The notes under the pieces were generated by a model. That model made no database searches, had not been told where the DNA came from, and saw only the letters and a program-made list of their open reading frames with translations. A program made the translations under genes and the position numbers. 64,000 nucleotides of DNA, taken from assembly GCF_000732625.1 (NCBI RefSeq), contig NZ_JPJI01000032.1:372001-436000 (forward strand), written 5' to 3'. This DNA comes from Nonlabens ulvanivorans (lineage in GTDB: Bacteria; Bacteroidota; Bacteroidia; Flavobacteriales; Flavobacteriaceae). This document shows, piece by piece, positions 44,255-52,525 of this stretch (positions within the stretch are counted from its first letter, which is position 1; each line of letters starts with the position of its first letter).

Positions 44255-46234
44255 TTATTTTTTTATTGTGAAAAAGAATGTTGTTCCTTCTCCAACCTTA
44301 CTTTCTAACCAAATTTTACCTTGATGTAAATCGACAATTTTCTTAACAATTGACAACCCTATACCTGTTGAATCTTTGTTTTTATTTAAAGCGTGAAATA
44401 TTTTGAATATTTTATCATGGAATGCTGGGTCAATACCTATACCATTATCTTTAATCTTAAATTTATAATGAGTAGTAAGCTCCTCAAAACTTACCTCAAT
44501 AAGACCTTTATCCTTATCAATAAATTTAACGGCATTACTTAATAAATTTTGAAAAAGTTGATTAATCTTAGTTCTATCTCCATTAATTTCTGGTAGCTCA
44601 CCATTCAATTTGATTTCAATATGACTGGGCACATAAATCACTTTAATTAAATCAATTAATAATTCATTACAATTAATTTTAGTAAACTCTTTATTAGTTG
44701 AATTGAGACTAGAGTAATCTAGAATATCTCCGATAAGCTGTTCCATTTTCTCTAAAGTTTCTTCTATTAGAGAAATATTTGTTAGGCTAGTATCATCATA
44801 TTTATCAAGATTATCCTCCTTTAACCAGTTCACTAGGGCATATATACTACGTAATGGACTCTTTAAATCATGAGATACGATATGAGCGTACTCATGTAAC
44901 TCATCATTACTCCTTGCTAATTGTTTGAGTAACAACTCTTTCTGAATCTCTAAACTTTTTAAATCTGTTATGTCTAAGTGAATCCCTATAGAGCCAGTCA
45001 CATTACCTTCAATATCATAGTTGGGAGCACCACTAATCAACCAGTGGCGTTCTTCATTATTTTTAATTCTTACAGCAATCTCATAAGAACTAGATTCTCC
45101 TTTAATTCTTTTTCTAGTTTGCTCTTTAAAAACATGGATATTTTCTTCTTCTAGAAAAAGAGATGACGCTTTTTTTCCTAATACTTCCTCCTCAGAATAG
45201 CCACTCATCTCAGTAAAACTTTGATTGACCATCAAAATATTCTCATTAGTATCTACCTCTACCAGCCCTAAATTCATATTAGCAATAATGCTACTATACT
45301 TTTGCTTTTGAGTCTCTAGACTTTTACGGTAAGAACGTTTTAAAGTAACATCTTTATAAGACCATAGATGTCCTTTATAAGAACCACTCTCAATAATTGG
45401 AATAAAATCCCTTTCAAGAATCCTACCGTTCACCATAATCAACTCATCACCGGTCACCATTTCCTTTCTACTTAACACTTCGTCAACCCTTTTAATAAAA
45501 TCCTGAGAATTAACAAATAACTCCTTTGAATTTTCAGCTGCTTCAGAACAGTCAATACCAACCATTTGCTCTGGTGTCATAGGAATCTCAAAAAACTCAC
45601 AAAATCTATTATTTGTTAAAACGATCTTGCGATTTTCGTCTTCTAATAAAACAGCATTTTCAAGATTTAAAATTAATGTAGAAAGTCTGTTTTCAGACTC
45701 AATGAGTCTCTTCTCATCTTCATTGCTTTTGGTAATATCACGCACAATACCTTGAGCAGCCTTAGCTTTACCTTGAGCATCGTAAATGATGCTACAGTTA
45801 ATATGAACTAGTTTTGTTTGATTATTTTTGGTTCTTATTTTAACGTGTACATCTGTTAAGGAGCCATGTTTTATCAATTCTTGAAAACTGGCCATCACGT
45901 TATCATACTCTGTAGGATGAATAAGATTCATGATGTTAATGGACTCTTTTTCAAAGTCTGCTTCAAGTAATCCTATTGCAGGCTCATTCATCTTTAACAC
46001 ATTACCTATCAAGTCAGTAACCACATAAGCATCAACAATATTTTCAAAAACACCATTTAATTCTGATGTTTTTTCATCTATTAATGATTCTAATTGCTGG
46101 TTGGAGTGCTGTAACTTTTGAGTAAGCTCATATAATTCTGCTGCCTTTTGTTCCAGGATTTTTTCAGCCTGTTTACGAGCAGCTTTTTCCCTATCGAGCG
46201 CACGTTTTAATATTTCGACATCAGAACTACTCAT
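44255..46234 (-). CDS. Multi-PAS soluble histidine kinase (H-NOX-associated)
   Basis: The 659-residue kinase starts with a coiled coil (about 5-60, DREKAARKQAEKILEQKAAE). Three PAS-like domains follow (about 62-170, 182-300 and 312-430), then His455 in IVSHDLKSPLRSI, and an ATPase domain with NLLSNAVKFI, KDNGIGID and GIGLSIVKK. It has no membrane helix. Its ATG overlaps the H-NOX stop codon by one base, the usual arrangement for an H-NOX and the kinase it controls. The last two domains are close in sequence to the kinase at 42066-43118, suggesting duplication. Confidence 0.93.
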   Translation of the reverse strand: MSSSDVEILKRALDREKAARKQAEKILEQKAAELYELTQKLQHSNQQLESLIDEKTSELNGVFENIVDAYVVTDLIGNVLKMNEPAIGLLEADFEKESINIMNLIHPTEYDNVMASFQELIKHGSLTDVHVKIRTKNNQTKLVHINCSIIYDAQGKAKAAQGIVRDITKSNEDEKRLIESENRLSTLILNLENAVLLEDENRKIVLTNNRFCEFFEIPMTPEQMVGIDCSEAAENSKELFVNSQDFIKRVDEVLSRKEMVTGDELIMVNGRILERDFIPIIESGSYKGHLWSYKDVTLKRSYRKSLETQKQKYSSIIANMNLGLVEVDTNENILMVNQSFTEMSGYSEEEVLGKKASSLFLEEENIHVFKEQTRKRIKGESSSYEIAVRIKNNEERHWLISGAPNYDIEGNVTGSIGIHLDITDLKSLEIQKELLLKQLARSNDELHEYAHIVSHDLKSPLRSIYALVNWLKEDNLDKYDDTSLTNISLIEETLEKMEQLIGDILDYSSLNSTNKEFTKINCNELLIDLIKVIYVPSHIEIKLNGELPEINGDRTKINQLFQNLLSNAVKFIDKDKGLIEVSFEELTTHYKFKIKDNGIGIDPAFHDKIFKIFHALNKNKDSTGIGLSIVKKIVDLHQGKIWLESKVGEGTTFFFTIKK

Positions 46235-46773
46235 TAAGTTTTATGGATAGTAAATTTCACTTCAGTTCCATCTTCCTTAATTTTCTCTATTTGAATGTTA
46301 GAAGTCATTTCAAAGTGTGCAAATGTTCTATTCATTAATCCCAAACCAAAATGATGCATTGCTCGGCTAGACATATAAATCATAACAAGATGTTGATCAG
46401 ATTTTTCAAGAACCTCAAATGTTGGTAATTCGGCATCTGGATATATCTTTCTTACCTCTATATGAATATGATTTTCTATAGAAGAAAGCATCTCAATAGG
46501 ATCTTTATAAGTAGCTAAAAGTCCAGGATAACTATTTTCAATAACATTAAAAAAATGTTCTCCATAAGCTAGCAGTAATTGATCAATACTTAATCCAGTA
46601 TTTGCACTCAAATTCTGGATGAGTTGCAGCATCTCAGCAAAGCTATACGTACCTATAGACGTGTAGACACCATTAGAAGGCAGCTCTGATTGTTCAATAA
46701 TTTGATCAACCATCCCTAACCCAAATTTCTCTTCAACAAGATCAAGAAACTCTGTAAAAACTATTCCTTTCAT
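46234..46773 (-). CDS. H-NOX heme nitric oxide sensor
   Basis: The 179-residue protein is a complete H-NOX domain. The proximal heme ligand is His104 (by alignment with His102 of the Caldanaerobacter protein) and the heme-propionate motif YxSxR is present as Tyr133, Ser135, Arg137. The distal Tyr140 that stabilises oxygen in some members corresponds to Phe142 here, and Trp9 to Phe9, so the pocket lacks a hydrogen-bond donor and should prefer NO over oxygen. It would inhibit or activate the kinase encoded directly downstream (one-base overlap). Five bases separate it from the receiver gene upstream. Confidence 0.95.
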   Translation of the reverse strand: MKGIVFTEFLDLVEEKFGLGMVDQIIEQSELPSNGVYTSIGTYSFAEMLQLIQNLSANTGLSIDQLLLAYGEHFFNVIENSYPGLLATYKDPIEMLSSIENHIHIEVRKIYPDAELPTFEVLEKSDQHLVMIYMSSRAMHHFGLGLMNRTFAHFEMTSNIQIEKIKEDGTEVKFTIHKT

Positions 46774-46778
46774 ATTAC

Positions 46779-47195
46779 TTAGGCAATAAATAATTCATTA
46801 ATACTCCAGTATGACATTAATCTAGAGATCTTCTCTACATACTCTTCATACTTCAAAGGTTTCAATACATATCCAGCAATACCTAAATTATAACAAGCTA
46901 GTAAATCTCTCTGATTATTTGACGTTGTTAAGATAATTGTTGGTATATATTTTAACCTATCATCCTTTTTTAGGATAGATAGAAATTCTATCCCGTTGAT
47001 TTTAGGCATGTTTAAATCTAGCAAAATTATATCAGGAAGCTGATCTTTTTTTTCTAAAATTGATAAGGCCGTCTCCCCATTATTAGCTTCAACAATACTA
47101 TGTTTCTCATTTAAAGTTGATAACGCTCTATGCATTTTCATTACTTCAATAGTATCATCTTCAATGAGTAAAACCTTTAATCTACGTGCTTTCAT
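46779..47195 (-). CDS. Stand-alone receiver (CheY/Rcp1-like) response regulator
   Basis: The 138-residue protein is a single receiver domain: acidic pocket Glu12/Asp13/Asp14 (LLIEDD), phospho-acceptor Asp60 in LLDLNMPKING, Thr/Ser in LTTSNNQRD and Lys in LKPLKY. It lacks an output domain. It is the first gene of the operon, so it is transcribed together with the H-NOX, both kinases, FIST, Hpt and LytTR genes. As neither kinase carries a receiver, this protein can supply the intermediate receiver step before Hpt. Confidence 0.93.
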   Translation of the reverse strand: MKARRLKVLLIEDDTIEVMKMHRALSTLNEKHSIVEANNGETALSILEKKDQLPDIILLDLNMPKINGIEFLSILKKDDRLKYIPTIILTTSNNQRDLLACYNLGIAGYVLKPLKYEEYVEKISRLMSYWSINELFIA

Positions 47196-47212
47196 GTCTC
47201 TTAATATAATAG

Positions 47213-47302
47213 CAAATTAATGTGAATAATAAATTTGCTCAGATTATATCGATGACTCCACGTGTATCTATCGACGGATGACGTTTAAGTGTCGACGAAT
47301 GG
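47213..47302 (-). promoter_or_regulatory. Regulon box upstream of the sensor operon
   Basis: The box AAGTGTCGACGAAT (47287-47300, plus-strand reading) lies 92 bp upstream of the receiver gene start. A second half-site, TCGACGGATG (47271-47280), lies exactly 21 bp from TCGACGAATG (47292-47301), the clearest direct repeat of the five sites. The -7 element is less clear: TTAATTTG (47213-47220, minus strand) is a near match but farther from the box than at the other sites. The site suggests autoregulation. Confidence 0.6.
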
Positions 47303-47399
47303 AACGCCTTTAAAGTCAACTTGTCATATCTCACAATTGGCACAAGGATTGACTATAAAGTAAATACAAATTCTTATTTTTCACCGCTCAACTCAGTTA

Positions 47400-48104
47400 A
47401 TGTCATTTTTAGGTTATATAGTTCTTTTCTTTGTTTTACGATTATTGTTTAATGCCTTTACCTCTAGTAATAGCTCACAAAGAAATGCAAATCCATATCG
47501 AGGTCAGAGACAATCTGTAAGCCCACAAGATTTTGAATTACATTTATTATCACTTACCTCTATAGTTATAAAGGCAGATGGACAGGTAAGCGACAGTGAA
47601 TTAAGATATGTGCGCAATTATTTCATACAGAGCTATGGAGAGCAGCGTGCCTCTCAGATTTTTAGAGTATTTAATGAAGTTGTTAAAAAGCGAGAGTTAA
47701 ACGCAGCTCGTATTTGTCAATTTTTAAATGCCCGTACGAGAATTGAATCACGTATTCAAATCCTTCATTTTCTTTTTGGCATTGCTCAGGCAGACGGTAA
47801 CATAAGTGACTCAGAACTAAGAGTTCTAGAACAAATAGCAGGCTATCTTAGGTTAACACAACGTGACTTCATATCTATTAAAGCTATGTTTGTTAAAGAT
47901 AGAGATAACGCATATAAGATTCTCGAGATTGATAAAAGTGTACCAGATCACGAGGTTAAAAAAGCGTACCGCACCATGGCCAAAAGATATCATCCAGATA
48001 AATTAATGGATATGGATGAAGCCTACCGTAAAGGTGCCGAAGAAAAATTCCGTAAAGTACAAGAAGCTTATGAAACCGTTCGTAAAGAGCGCGGTATGGC
48101 ATAA
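47400..48104 (+). CDS. TerB-like and DnaJ-domain membrane protein (DjlA-like)
   Basis: The 234-residue protein has one N-terminal membrane helix (about 3-19), a central TerB-like helical domain (about 45-160, with IVIKADGQVSDSELRYVRNYF and FGIAQADGNISDSELRVLEQ), and a C-terminal J domain (about 168-230, YKILEIDKSVPDHEVKKAYR, with the HPD motif at RYHPDK). This is the layout of DjlA, a membrane-bound DnaK co-chaperone. It is a single gene divergent from the sensor operon, whose box lies about 100 bp upstream. Confidence 0.88.
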   Translation: MSFLGYIVLFFVLRLLFNAFTSSNSSQRNANPYRGQRQSVSPQDFELHLLSLTSIVIKADGQVSDSELRYVRNYFIQSYGEQRASQIFRVFNEVVKKRELNAARICQFLNARTRIESRIQILHFLFGIAQADGNISDSELRVLEQIAGYLRLTQRDFISIKAMFVKDRDNAYKILEIDKSVPDHEVKKAYRTMAKRYHPDKLMDMDEAYRKGAEEKFRKVQEAYETVRKERGMA

Positions 48105-48268
48105 CGCTCATCCATCACATCTCTAATTCAATTCCCGTTGAACTATTTATAAGACATCCTATCTTATAAACTCTTCTATTATAAATTCTATATGGTATTC
48201 ATCGATTCATAATAATTACATTTTTAGACAAGGCTAAAATTTAATTTACTCTTAACAAATAAATACTT

Positions 48269-48276
48269 TACCTTTG
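48269..48276 (+). promoter_or_regulatory. Promoter -7 element of the DtxR/Mn operon
   Basis: TACCTTTG matches TAnnTTTG exactly, and only four bases separate it from the ATG at 48281. Transcription would start at or next to the start codon, so the mRNA is predicted to be leaderless. Confidence 0.6.
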
Positions 48277-48280
48277 CCTT

Positions 48281-48934
48281 ATGCATTCGGTCTCAGAAGA
48301 AAATTATATTAAAACGATTTATCACCTTCAAGATGGTAAAAGTCTAGTTTCCACTAACGATATTGCTGGTGGGATGAATACAAAAGCATCATCAGTTACT
48401 GATATGCTTAAGAAATTAGCAGATAAAAATCTAGCAGAGTATATCCCTTATAAAGGAACCAGACTAACACAGAATGGTATCAACTGTGCGACCCAAATCA
48501 TCAGAAAACACAGATTATGGGAAGTATTTTTGGTTGAAAAACTTGATTTTTCTTGGGATGAAGTGCATGAAGTGGCAGAACAATTAGAACATATCCAGTC
48601 TCGCAAACTTATAGATGAGCTAGATAAACTTCTAGAATACCCTAAATATGATCCTCATGGAGATCCCATTCCAGACGCTCAAGGTAATTATGAAAAGACA
48701 GCAAAAACCGCTATTTCAAAATTAGAAAAAGGCCAATCAGGTGTTCTCGCTGGTGTGCATGACACCTCGACCCGTTTTTTACAATATTTAGATAAACATC
48801 AAATTGAATTAGGTACTCAAATTCAGCTTCTAGAATTAGAGGCCTTTGATGGATCATGTCTTATCAAGACAGATTTAAAAGAGTTACATATCTCAAAAAC
48901 AATTGCAGACAACCTTTATTTAAAAGTTTTATGA
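48281..48934 (+). CDS. DtxR/MntR family metal-dependent regulator
   Basis: The 217-residue protein has the N-terminal winged helix (EENYIKTIYHL, then IAGGMNTKASSVTDMLKKLADK), the metal-binding dimerisation domain (EVHEVAEQLEHIQS, with the ligand residues Glu and His) and a C-terminal SH3/FeoA-like domain (about 145-217). These regulators sense Mn(II) or Fe(II) and repress or control metal uptake genes. It shares 4 bp with the next gene and leads an operon containing a metal ABC importer, so manganese (or zinc) control is the likely role. Confidence 0.93.
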   Translation: MHSVSEENYIKTIYHLQDGKSLVSTNDIAGGMNTKASSVTDMLKKLADKNLAEYIPYKGTRLTQNGINCATQIIRKHRLWEVFLVEKLDFSWDEVHEVAEQLEHIQSRKLIDELDKLLEYPKYDPHGDPIPDAQGNYEKTAKTAISKLEKGQSGVLAGVHDTSTRFLQYLDKHQIELGTQIQLLELEAFDGSCLIKTDLKELHISKTIADNLYLKVL

Positions 48935-49725
48935 TGAAAAAAGTTTTACTATTTATCAATCTATTAATAATCGCCGTAACAACTGCACAAACCAGTGATG
49001 ACAATCAGGATGCCCTTATAACAGACAGACCAGATGTCACAGAATCTCCATTTACCGTTGGTAAAGGCAATTTTCAAATAGAAACTGGTGCCACGTTTGT
49101 AGATAATAGCGAAAATGGATTAAAAATTACAGAGACCGTTTATAATACCACACTTTTAAGATATGGGCTCTCAAATAATTTTGAATTACGTTTAGGCTGG
49201 GATTTTTTAAATTCAAACACAAAAGATGGATCACAAGAGCTTTTTGACGTTACGGGCTTTAATCCTCTTTTAATCGGTGCAAAAATTGAAATTACAGATG
49301 AAAAAGATTGGATACCACAAATAGGTTTATTAACCCATTTACGTCTTCCTTTCACGGCGGTAAGCGAGTTTAAACCAGAAGACACAGGCATGGAGCTTAT
49401 TTTTGCGTTTAATCATACATTAACAGATCAGTCTGGACTAGGTTACAATCTAGGAACTCGTATAGGCGATAATCGTTCACTAGAATATATTTATAGTGTA
49501 TCATATGGACATTCTATTACAGATAAAATAGGCGTTTATGGAGAACTTTATGGAGATTTCCCAGAAGAAGGCAAATCTGCACATCTATGGGACGCAGGAA
49601 TAACATATTTGGTTAACAACAACTTCCAGCTCGATGCCACAGTAGGAACTGGTTTTCAAGACAGTAATACTCAACAAGATTTATTATTCAGTATTGGCTT
49701 GAGTTATAGAATCTTAAAAAAGTAA
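48931..49725 (+). CDS. Outer-membrane transporter-like protein (PF13557 type)
   Basis: The 264-residue protein has a signal peptide (LLIIAVTTAQ) and a barrel-like mature part that begins TDRPDVTESPFTVGKGNFQIETG, the hallmark of the MetA-pathway/transporter family (PF13557). I chose the ATG at 48931 (ATGATGA overlapping the regulator stop) because the signal peptide begins there; the longer frame from 48856 is inside the regulator gene. In this operon it may help metal cross the outer membrane, which is only an inference. Confidence 0.85.
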   Translation: MMKKVLLFINLLIIAVTTAQTSDDNQDALITDRPDVTESPFTVGKGNFQIETGATFVDNSENGLKITETVYNTTLLRYGLSNNFELRLGWDFLNSNTKDGSQELFDVTGFNPLLIGAKIEITDEKDWIPQIGLLTHLRLPFTAVSEFKPEDTGMELIFAFNHTLTDQSGLGYNLGTRIGDNRSLEYIYSVSYGHSITDKIGVYGELYGDFPEEGKSAHLWDAGITYLVNNNFQLDATVGTGFQDSNTQQDLLFSIGLSYRILKK

Positions 49726-49731
49726 AAATCA

Positions 49732-49747
49732 CGCTTTCGCGAAAGCG
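49732..49747. repeat. Palindromic repeat CGCTTTCGCGAAAGCG (intergenic, in operon)
   Basis: Exact copy in the 40-bp gap between the outer-membrane gene and the binding-protein gene of the Mn/Zn operon. As RNA it would form a hairpin 19 bases before the ATG, without a T run, so it could alter stability or translation. Confidence 0.9.
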
Positions 49748-49765
49748 TAATCACAATACACAATT

Positions 49766-50674
49766 ATGAAAAACACTTTTTACATACTACTATCCATACT
49801 GCTTATAAGCTGTGGAACACAAAAGGAAGATAATGGTAAATTAAAAGTCGTTACCACCACAACAATGATTACAGATCTAGTAGAAAATATAGGTGGTGAT
49901 CTAATCGAGGTTGAAGGTATGATGGGTAGCGGTGTAGATCCTCATCTTTATAAACCTAGTGAAGGTGACATGACCAAACTAGCAAATGCAGATATTATTT
50001 TTTACAATGGGCTGCATCTAGAAGGCAAGCTAGTAGATGTATTTGAAAAAATGAATGCACGCGGTAAAGCTACTATTGCTATCAGTAATGCACTAGATAA
50101 GTCAACTCTTATAGGTAGTGATTATTTTGCTAGTAATTATGATCCACACATCTGGTTTGACATCAATTACTGGACACAAATGAGTCATTATGTAACTGAA
50201 ACATTAGTTAAAAACAATCCAGAAAACAAAGTTGCCTTTGAAAAAAACAGGGATTTATATCTTGAAAAAATTTCTGCTCTTAAAACAGAACTAAGCGATA
50301 AAATTAATGAGTTATCACAAGAGAAGCGTATTCTAGTTACAGCACATGATGCTTTCAATTATTATGGTCGTTCTTTTAAATTTGAGGTGGTAGGTCTACA
50401 AGGGCTTTCTACGGCTACAGAAGCTGGAGTAAAAGACGTGCAACGCATTACAAAATTTATCATTGAACATAAAATTAAAGCTGTTTTTGTTGAAAGTAGT
50501 GTGCCACGACGCACTGTAGAAGCTTTACAAGCTGCTGTTAGAGCACAAAATCATGAAGTTCAAATAGGTGGAGAGCTTTTTAGTGATGCCTTAGGTAGCG
50601 CAGGTACTGAAGAAGGTACCTATATAGGAATGTATAGACATAATGTCAACACCATCGTTAATGCACTTAAATAA
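49766..50674 (+). CDS. Mn/Zn ABC transporter substrate-binding lipoprotein
   Basis: The 302-residue cluster A-I solute-binding protein has a lipobox (SILLISCGT, Cys16) and the fold of TroA/MntC/PsaA. Metal ligands are His60 in DPHLYKP, His128 in YDPHIWFD, a Glu in [10 protein letters not shown] and an Asp in ELFSDALG; the Glu and Asp set is more common in Mn than in Zn binders. There is no long His-rich loop, which also favours manganese. It overlaps the ATPase gene by one base. Confidence 0.92.
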   Translation: MKNTFYILLSILLISCGTQKEDNGKLKVVTTTTMITDLVENIGGDLIEVEGMMGSGVDPHLYKPSEGDMTKLANADIIFYNGLHLEGKLVDVFEKMNARGKATIAISNALDKSTLIGSDYFASNYDPHIWFDINYWTQMSHYVTETLVKNNPENKVAFEKNRDLYLEKISALKTELSDKINELSQEKRILVTAHDAFNYYGRSFKFEVVGLQGLSTATEAGVKDVQRITKFIIEHKIKAVFVESSVPRRTVEALQAAVRAQNHEVQIGGELFSDALGSAGTEEGTYIGMYRHNVNTIVNALK

Positions 50675-51411
50675 TGAAAACTAAAATAGCTGTAGCTGTA
50701 GATGATTTAACGGTCGCTTATAATTATAAGCCAGTACTATGGGATATAGATTTATCTATTCCTGAAGGAGTTTTAATGGCTATAGTCGGTCCTAATGGTG
50801 CAGGAAAATCTACCTTAATAAAATCTATATTAGGAATTATAGACCCTATCGCGGGATCTGTTGCAATCTATGGTAAACCTTATACAAAGCAACGTGATAA
50901 AGTAGCATATGTACCTCAAAAAGGTAGTGTAGACTGGGATTTCCCAACTACCGCACTAGATGTGGTTATGATGGGTACATATGGCTCATTGGGATGGATT
51001 AAAAGACCTGGTGCAAAGGAAAAGAAACTATCTCTAGAAGCTCTTGAAAAAGTAGGTATGCTTGCCTTTAAAAACAGACAGATAAGCCAGCTTTCTGGAG
51101 GACAACAACAACGTATTTTTCTAGCTCGTGCATTAGTTCAAAATGCTGCTATCTATTTTATGGACGAACCTTTTCAAGGTGTAGATGCGACAACAGAAAT
51201 TGCTATTATTAATATTTTAAAAGAACTGCGTAAAGCTGGTAAAACAGTTATAGTCGTTCATCACGATTTACAGACAGTACCCGAATATTTTGATTGGGTA
51301 ACCTTTTTAAATGTGAAACATATCGCAACAGGTCCTGTAAAGGATATTTTTAATGATGACAACCTGACTAAAACCTATGGTATTAATTATAAAGTAGCGG
51401 TTCAACAATAA
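50674..51411 (+). CDS. Mn/Zn ABC transporter ATP-binding protein
   Basis: The 245-residue ATPase has Walker [10 protein letters not shown], the Q-loop region [12 protein letters not shown], the signature LSGGQQQR and Walker B YFMDEP. The WDFP sequence after the Q-loop is typical of TroB/MntB/ZnuC-type metal importers. The ATG shares one base with the stop codon of the binding-protein gene, and the first permease gene follows after one base. Confidence 0.94.
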   Translation: MKTKIAVAVDDLTVAYNYKPVLWDIDLSIPEGVLMAIVGPNGAGKSTLIKSILGIIDPIAGSVAIYGKPYTKQRDKVAYVPQKGSVDWDFPTTALDVVMMGTYGSLGWIKRPGAKEKKLSLEALEKVGMLAFKNRQISQLSGGQQQRIFLARALVQNAAIYFMDEPFQGVDATTEIAIINILKELRKAGKTVIVVHHDLQTVPEYFDWVTFLNVKHIATGPVKDIFNDDNLTKTYGINYKVAVQQ

Positions 51412-51412
51412 T

Positions 51413-52525
51413 ATGGACATCACCCAATACTTTACCGACTATACTTTGCGTACGATTACGTTAGGAACTGCAGTTCTAGGCGCTATATGCGGTATGCTAG
51501 GAAGCTTTGCTGTATTGCGCAAGCAAAGCCTATTAGGAGATGCCATTTCACATGCTGCATTACCAGGTATAGCGGTTGCTTTTTTGATTACTGGCGCAAA
51601 AGATTCTAATGTTTTACTATTAGGTGCTTTAGTAAGTGGCCTAATAGGCGTTTTCTGGATACGAGGCATTACCACTAAGACTCATTTAAAAACTGATACC
51701 GCTTTGGGACTTATCTTAAGCTTGTTCTTTGGTTTTGGGATGTTGTTGTTAACCTATATTCAAAAACAGCCTAATGCAAATCAAGCAGGATTAGATAAAT
51801 ATCTTTTTGGTCAAGCAGCAACCTTAGTAGAAAGTGATGTATTATTAATGGTCATAGTTACTGGGATTAGCCTCTTAGTGATGCTATTATTCTGGAAAGA
51901 ATTTAAGCTACTATTATTTGACAAAAACTATGCAATGACTTTAGGGTTTAATACTAAATTCATTGATGGCTTGATAAGCTTTTTTATCGTTCTCGCTATT
52001 GTAATAGGACTACAAACGGTTGGAGTTGTTTTAATGAGTGCAATGTTACTCGCACCTGCTGCCGCTGCAAGACAATGGACTAATAGCCTGAGTACCATGG
52101 TTATACTTGCAGCTATATTTGGGGCTTTTTCTGGTGTATTTGGTACTGCTATCAGTGCAAGTCAAAACAATTTATCTACAGGTCCAGTAATCGTATTAGT
52201 AGCAGCCATATTTGTTATAGTTTCCTTCTTATTTTCTCCAGAAAGAGGTATCATTTTTAAACAAATTAGGTTGATCAAAAACAGACGTGATCTTCAGCTC
52301 AAGAAAACACTGTACTTTATGTATGATATTGTGCGCGATCATGATGATATATCACGACCGCACGCCATTAGGATTTTAAATAGCTTTCAAGGGTTTACTA
52401 AAAAAACACTGTCTAAATTAGAAGAGAAAAACTGGATTACTATTCAAGGCCAAAACTGGTCCATGACTGAAGACGGTTTTGAGACTGCAGCAAATTTATA
52501 CAACAATAATCTACCAGAGTCATGA
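51413..52525 (+). CDS. Mn/Zn ABC permease with C-terminal winged helix (first)
   Basis: The 370-residue protein is an ABC-3 family permease with about eight membrane helices over residues 12-280 (GDAISHAALPGIAVAF and MLLAPAAAARQW motifs). About 85 cytosolic residues follow (KKTLYFMYDIVRDHDDISRPH... SMTEDGFETA), which look like a DtxR-type winged helix. This fusion is known in TroC-like permeases of Bacteroidota and others. The added domain may sense metal or bind the regulator. It overlaps the next gene by 4 bp. Confidence 0.9.
   Translation: MDITQYFTDYTLRTITLGTAVLGAICGMLGSFAVLRKQSLLGDAISHAALPGIAVAFLITGAKDSNVLLLGALVSGLIGVFWIRGITTKTHLKTDTALGLILSLFFGFGMLLLTYIQKQPNANQAGLDKYLFGQAATLVESDVLLMVIVTGISLLVMLLFWKEFKLLLFDKNYAMTLGFNTKFIDGLISFFIVLAIVIGLQTVGVVLMSAMLLAPAAAARQWTNSLSTMVILAAIFGAFSGVFGTAISASQNNLSTGPVIVLVAAIFVIVSFLFSPERGIIFKQIRLIKNRRDLQLKKTLYFMYDIVRDHDDISRPHAIRILNSFQGFTKKTLSKLEEKNWITIQGQNWSMTEDGFETAANLYNNNLPES

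Noticed and set aside
46655-46675. GTGTAGAC matches inside the H-NOX gene and inside the desaturase gene (56450 region)
   Set aside because: They lack the GAAT end of the box, are in coding DNA and are not placed before a start codon.
26502-47302. Genomic island or mobile element carrying the polysaccharide and sensor genes
   Set aside because: No integrase, transposase, flanking direct repeats or tRNA junction is visible, and base composition looks like that of the neighbours.
48197-48210. ATTCATCGATTCA upstream of the DtxR gene as a sixth regulon box
   Set aside because: Only the first seven bases match, and the distance to the -7 element is 80 nt instead of 67-68.
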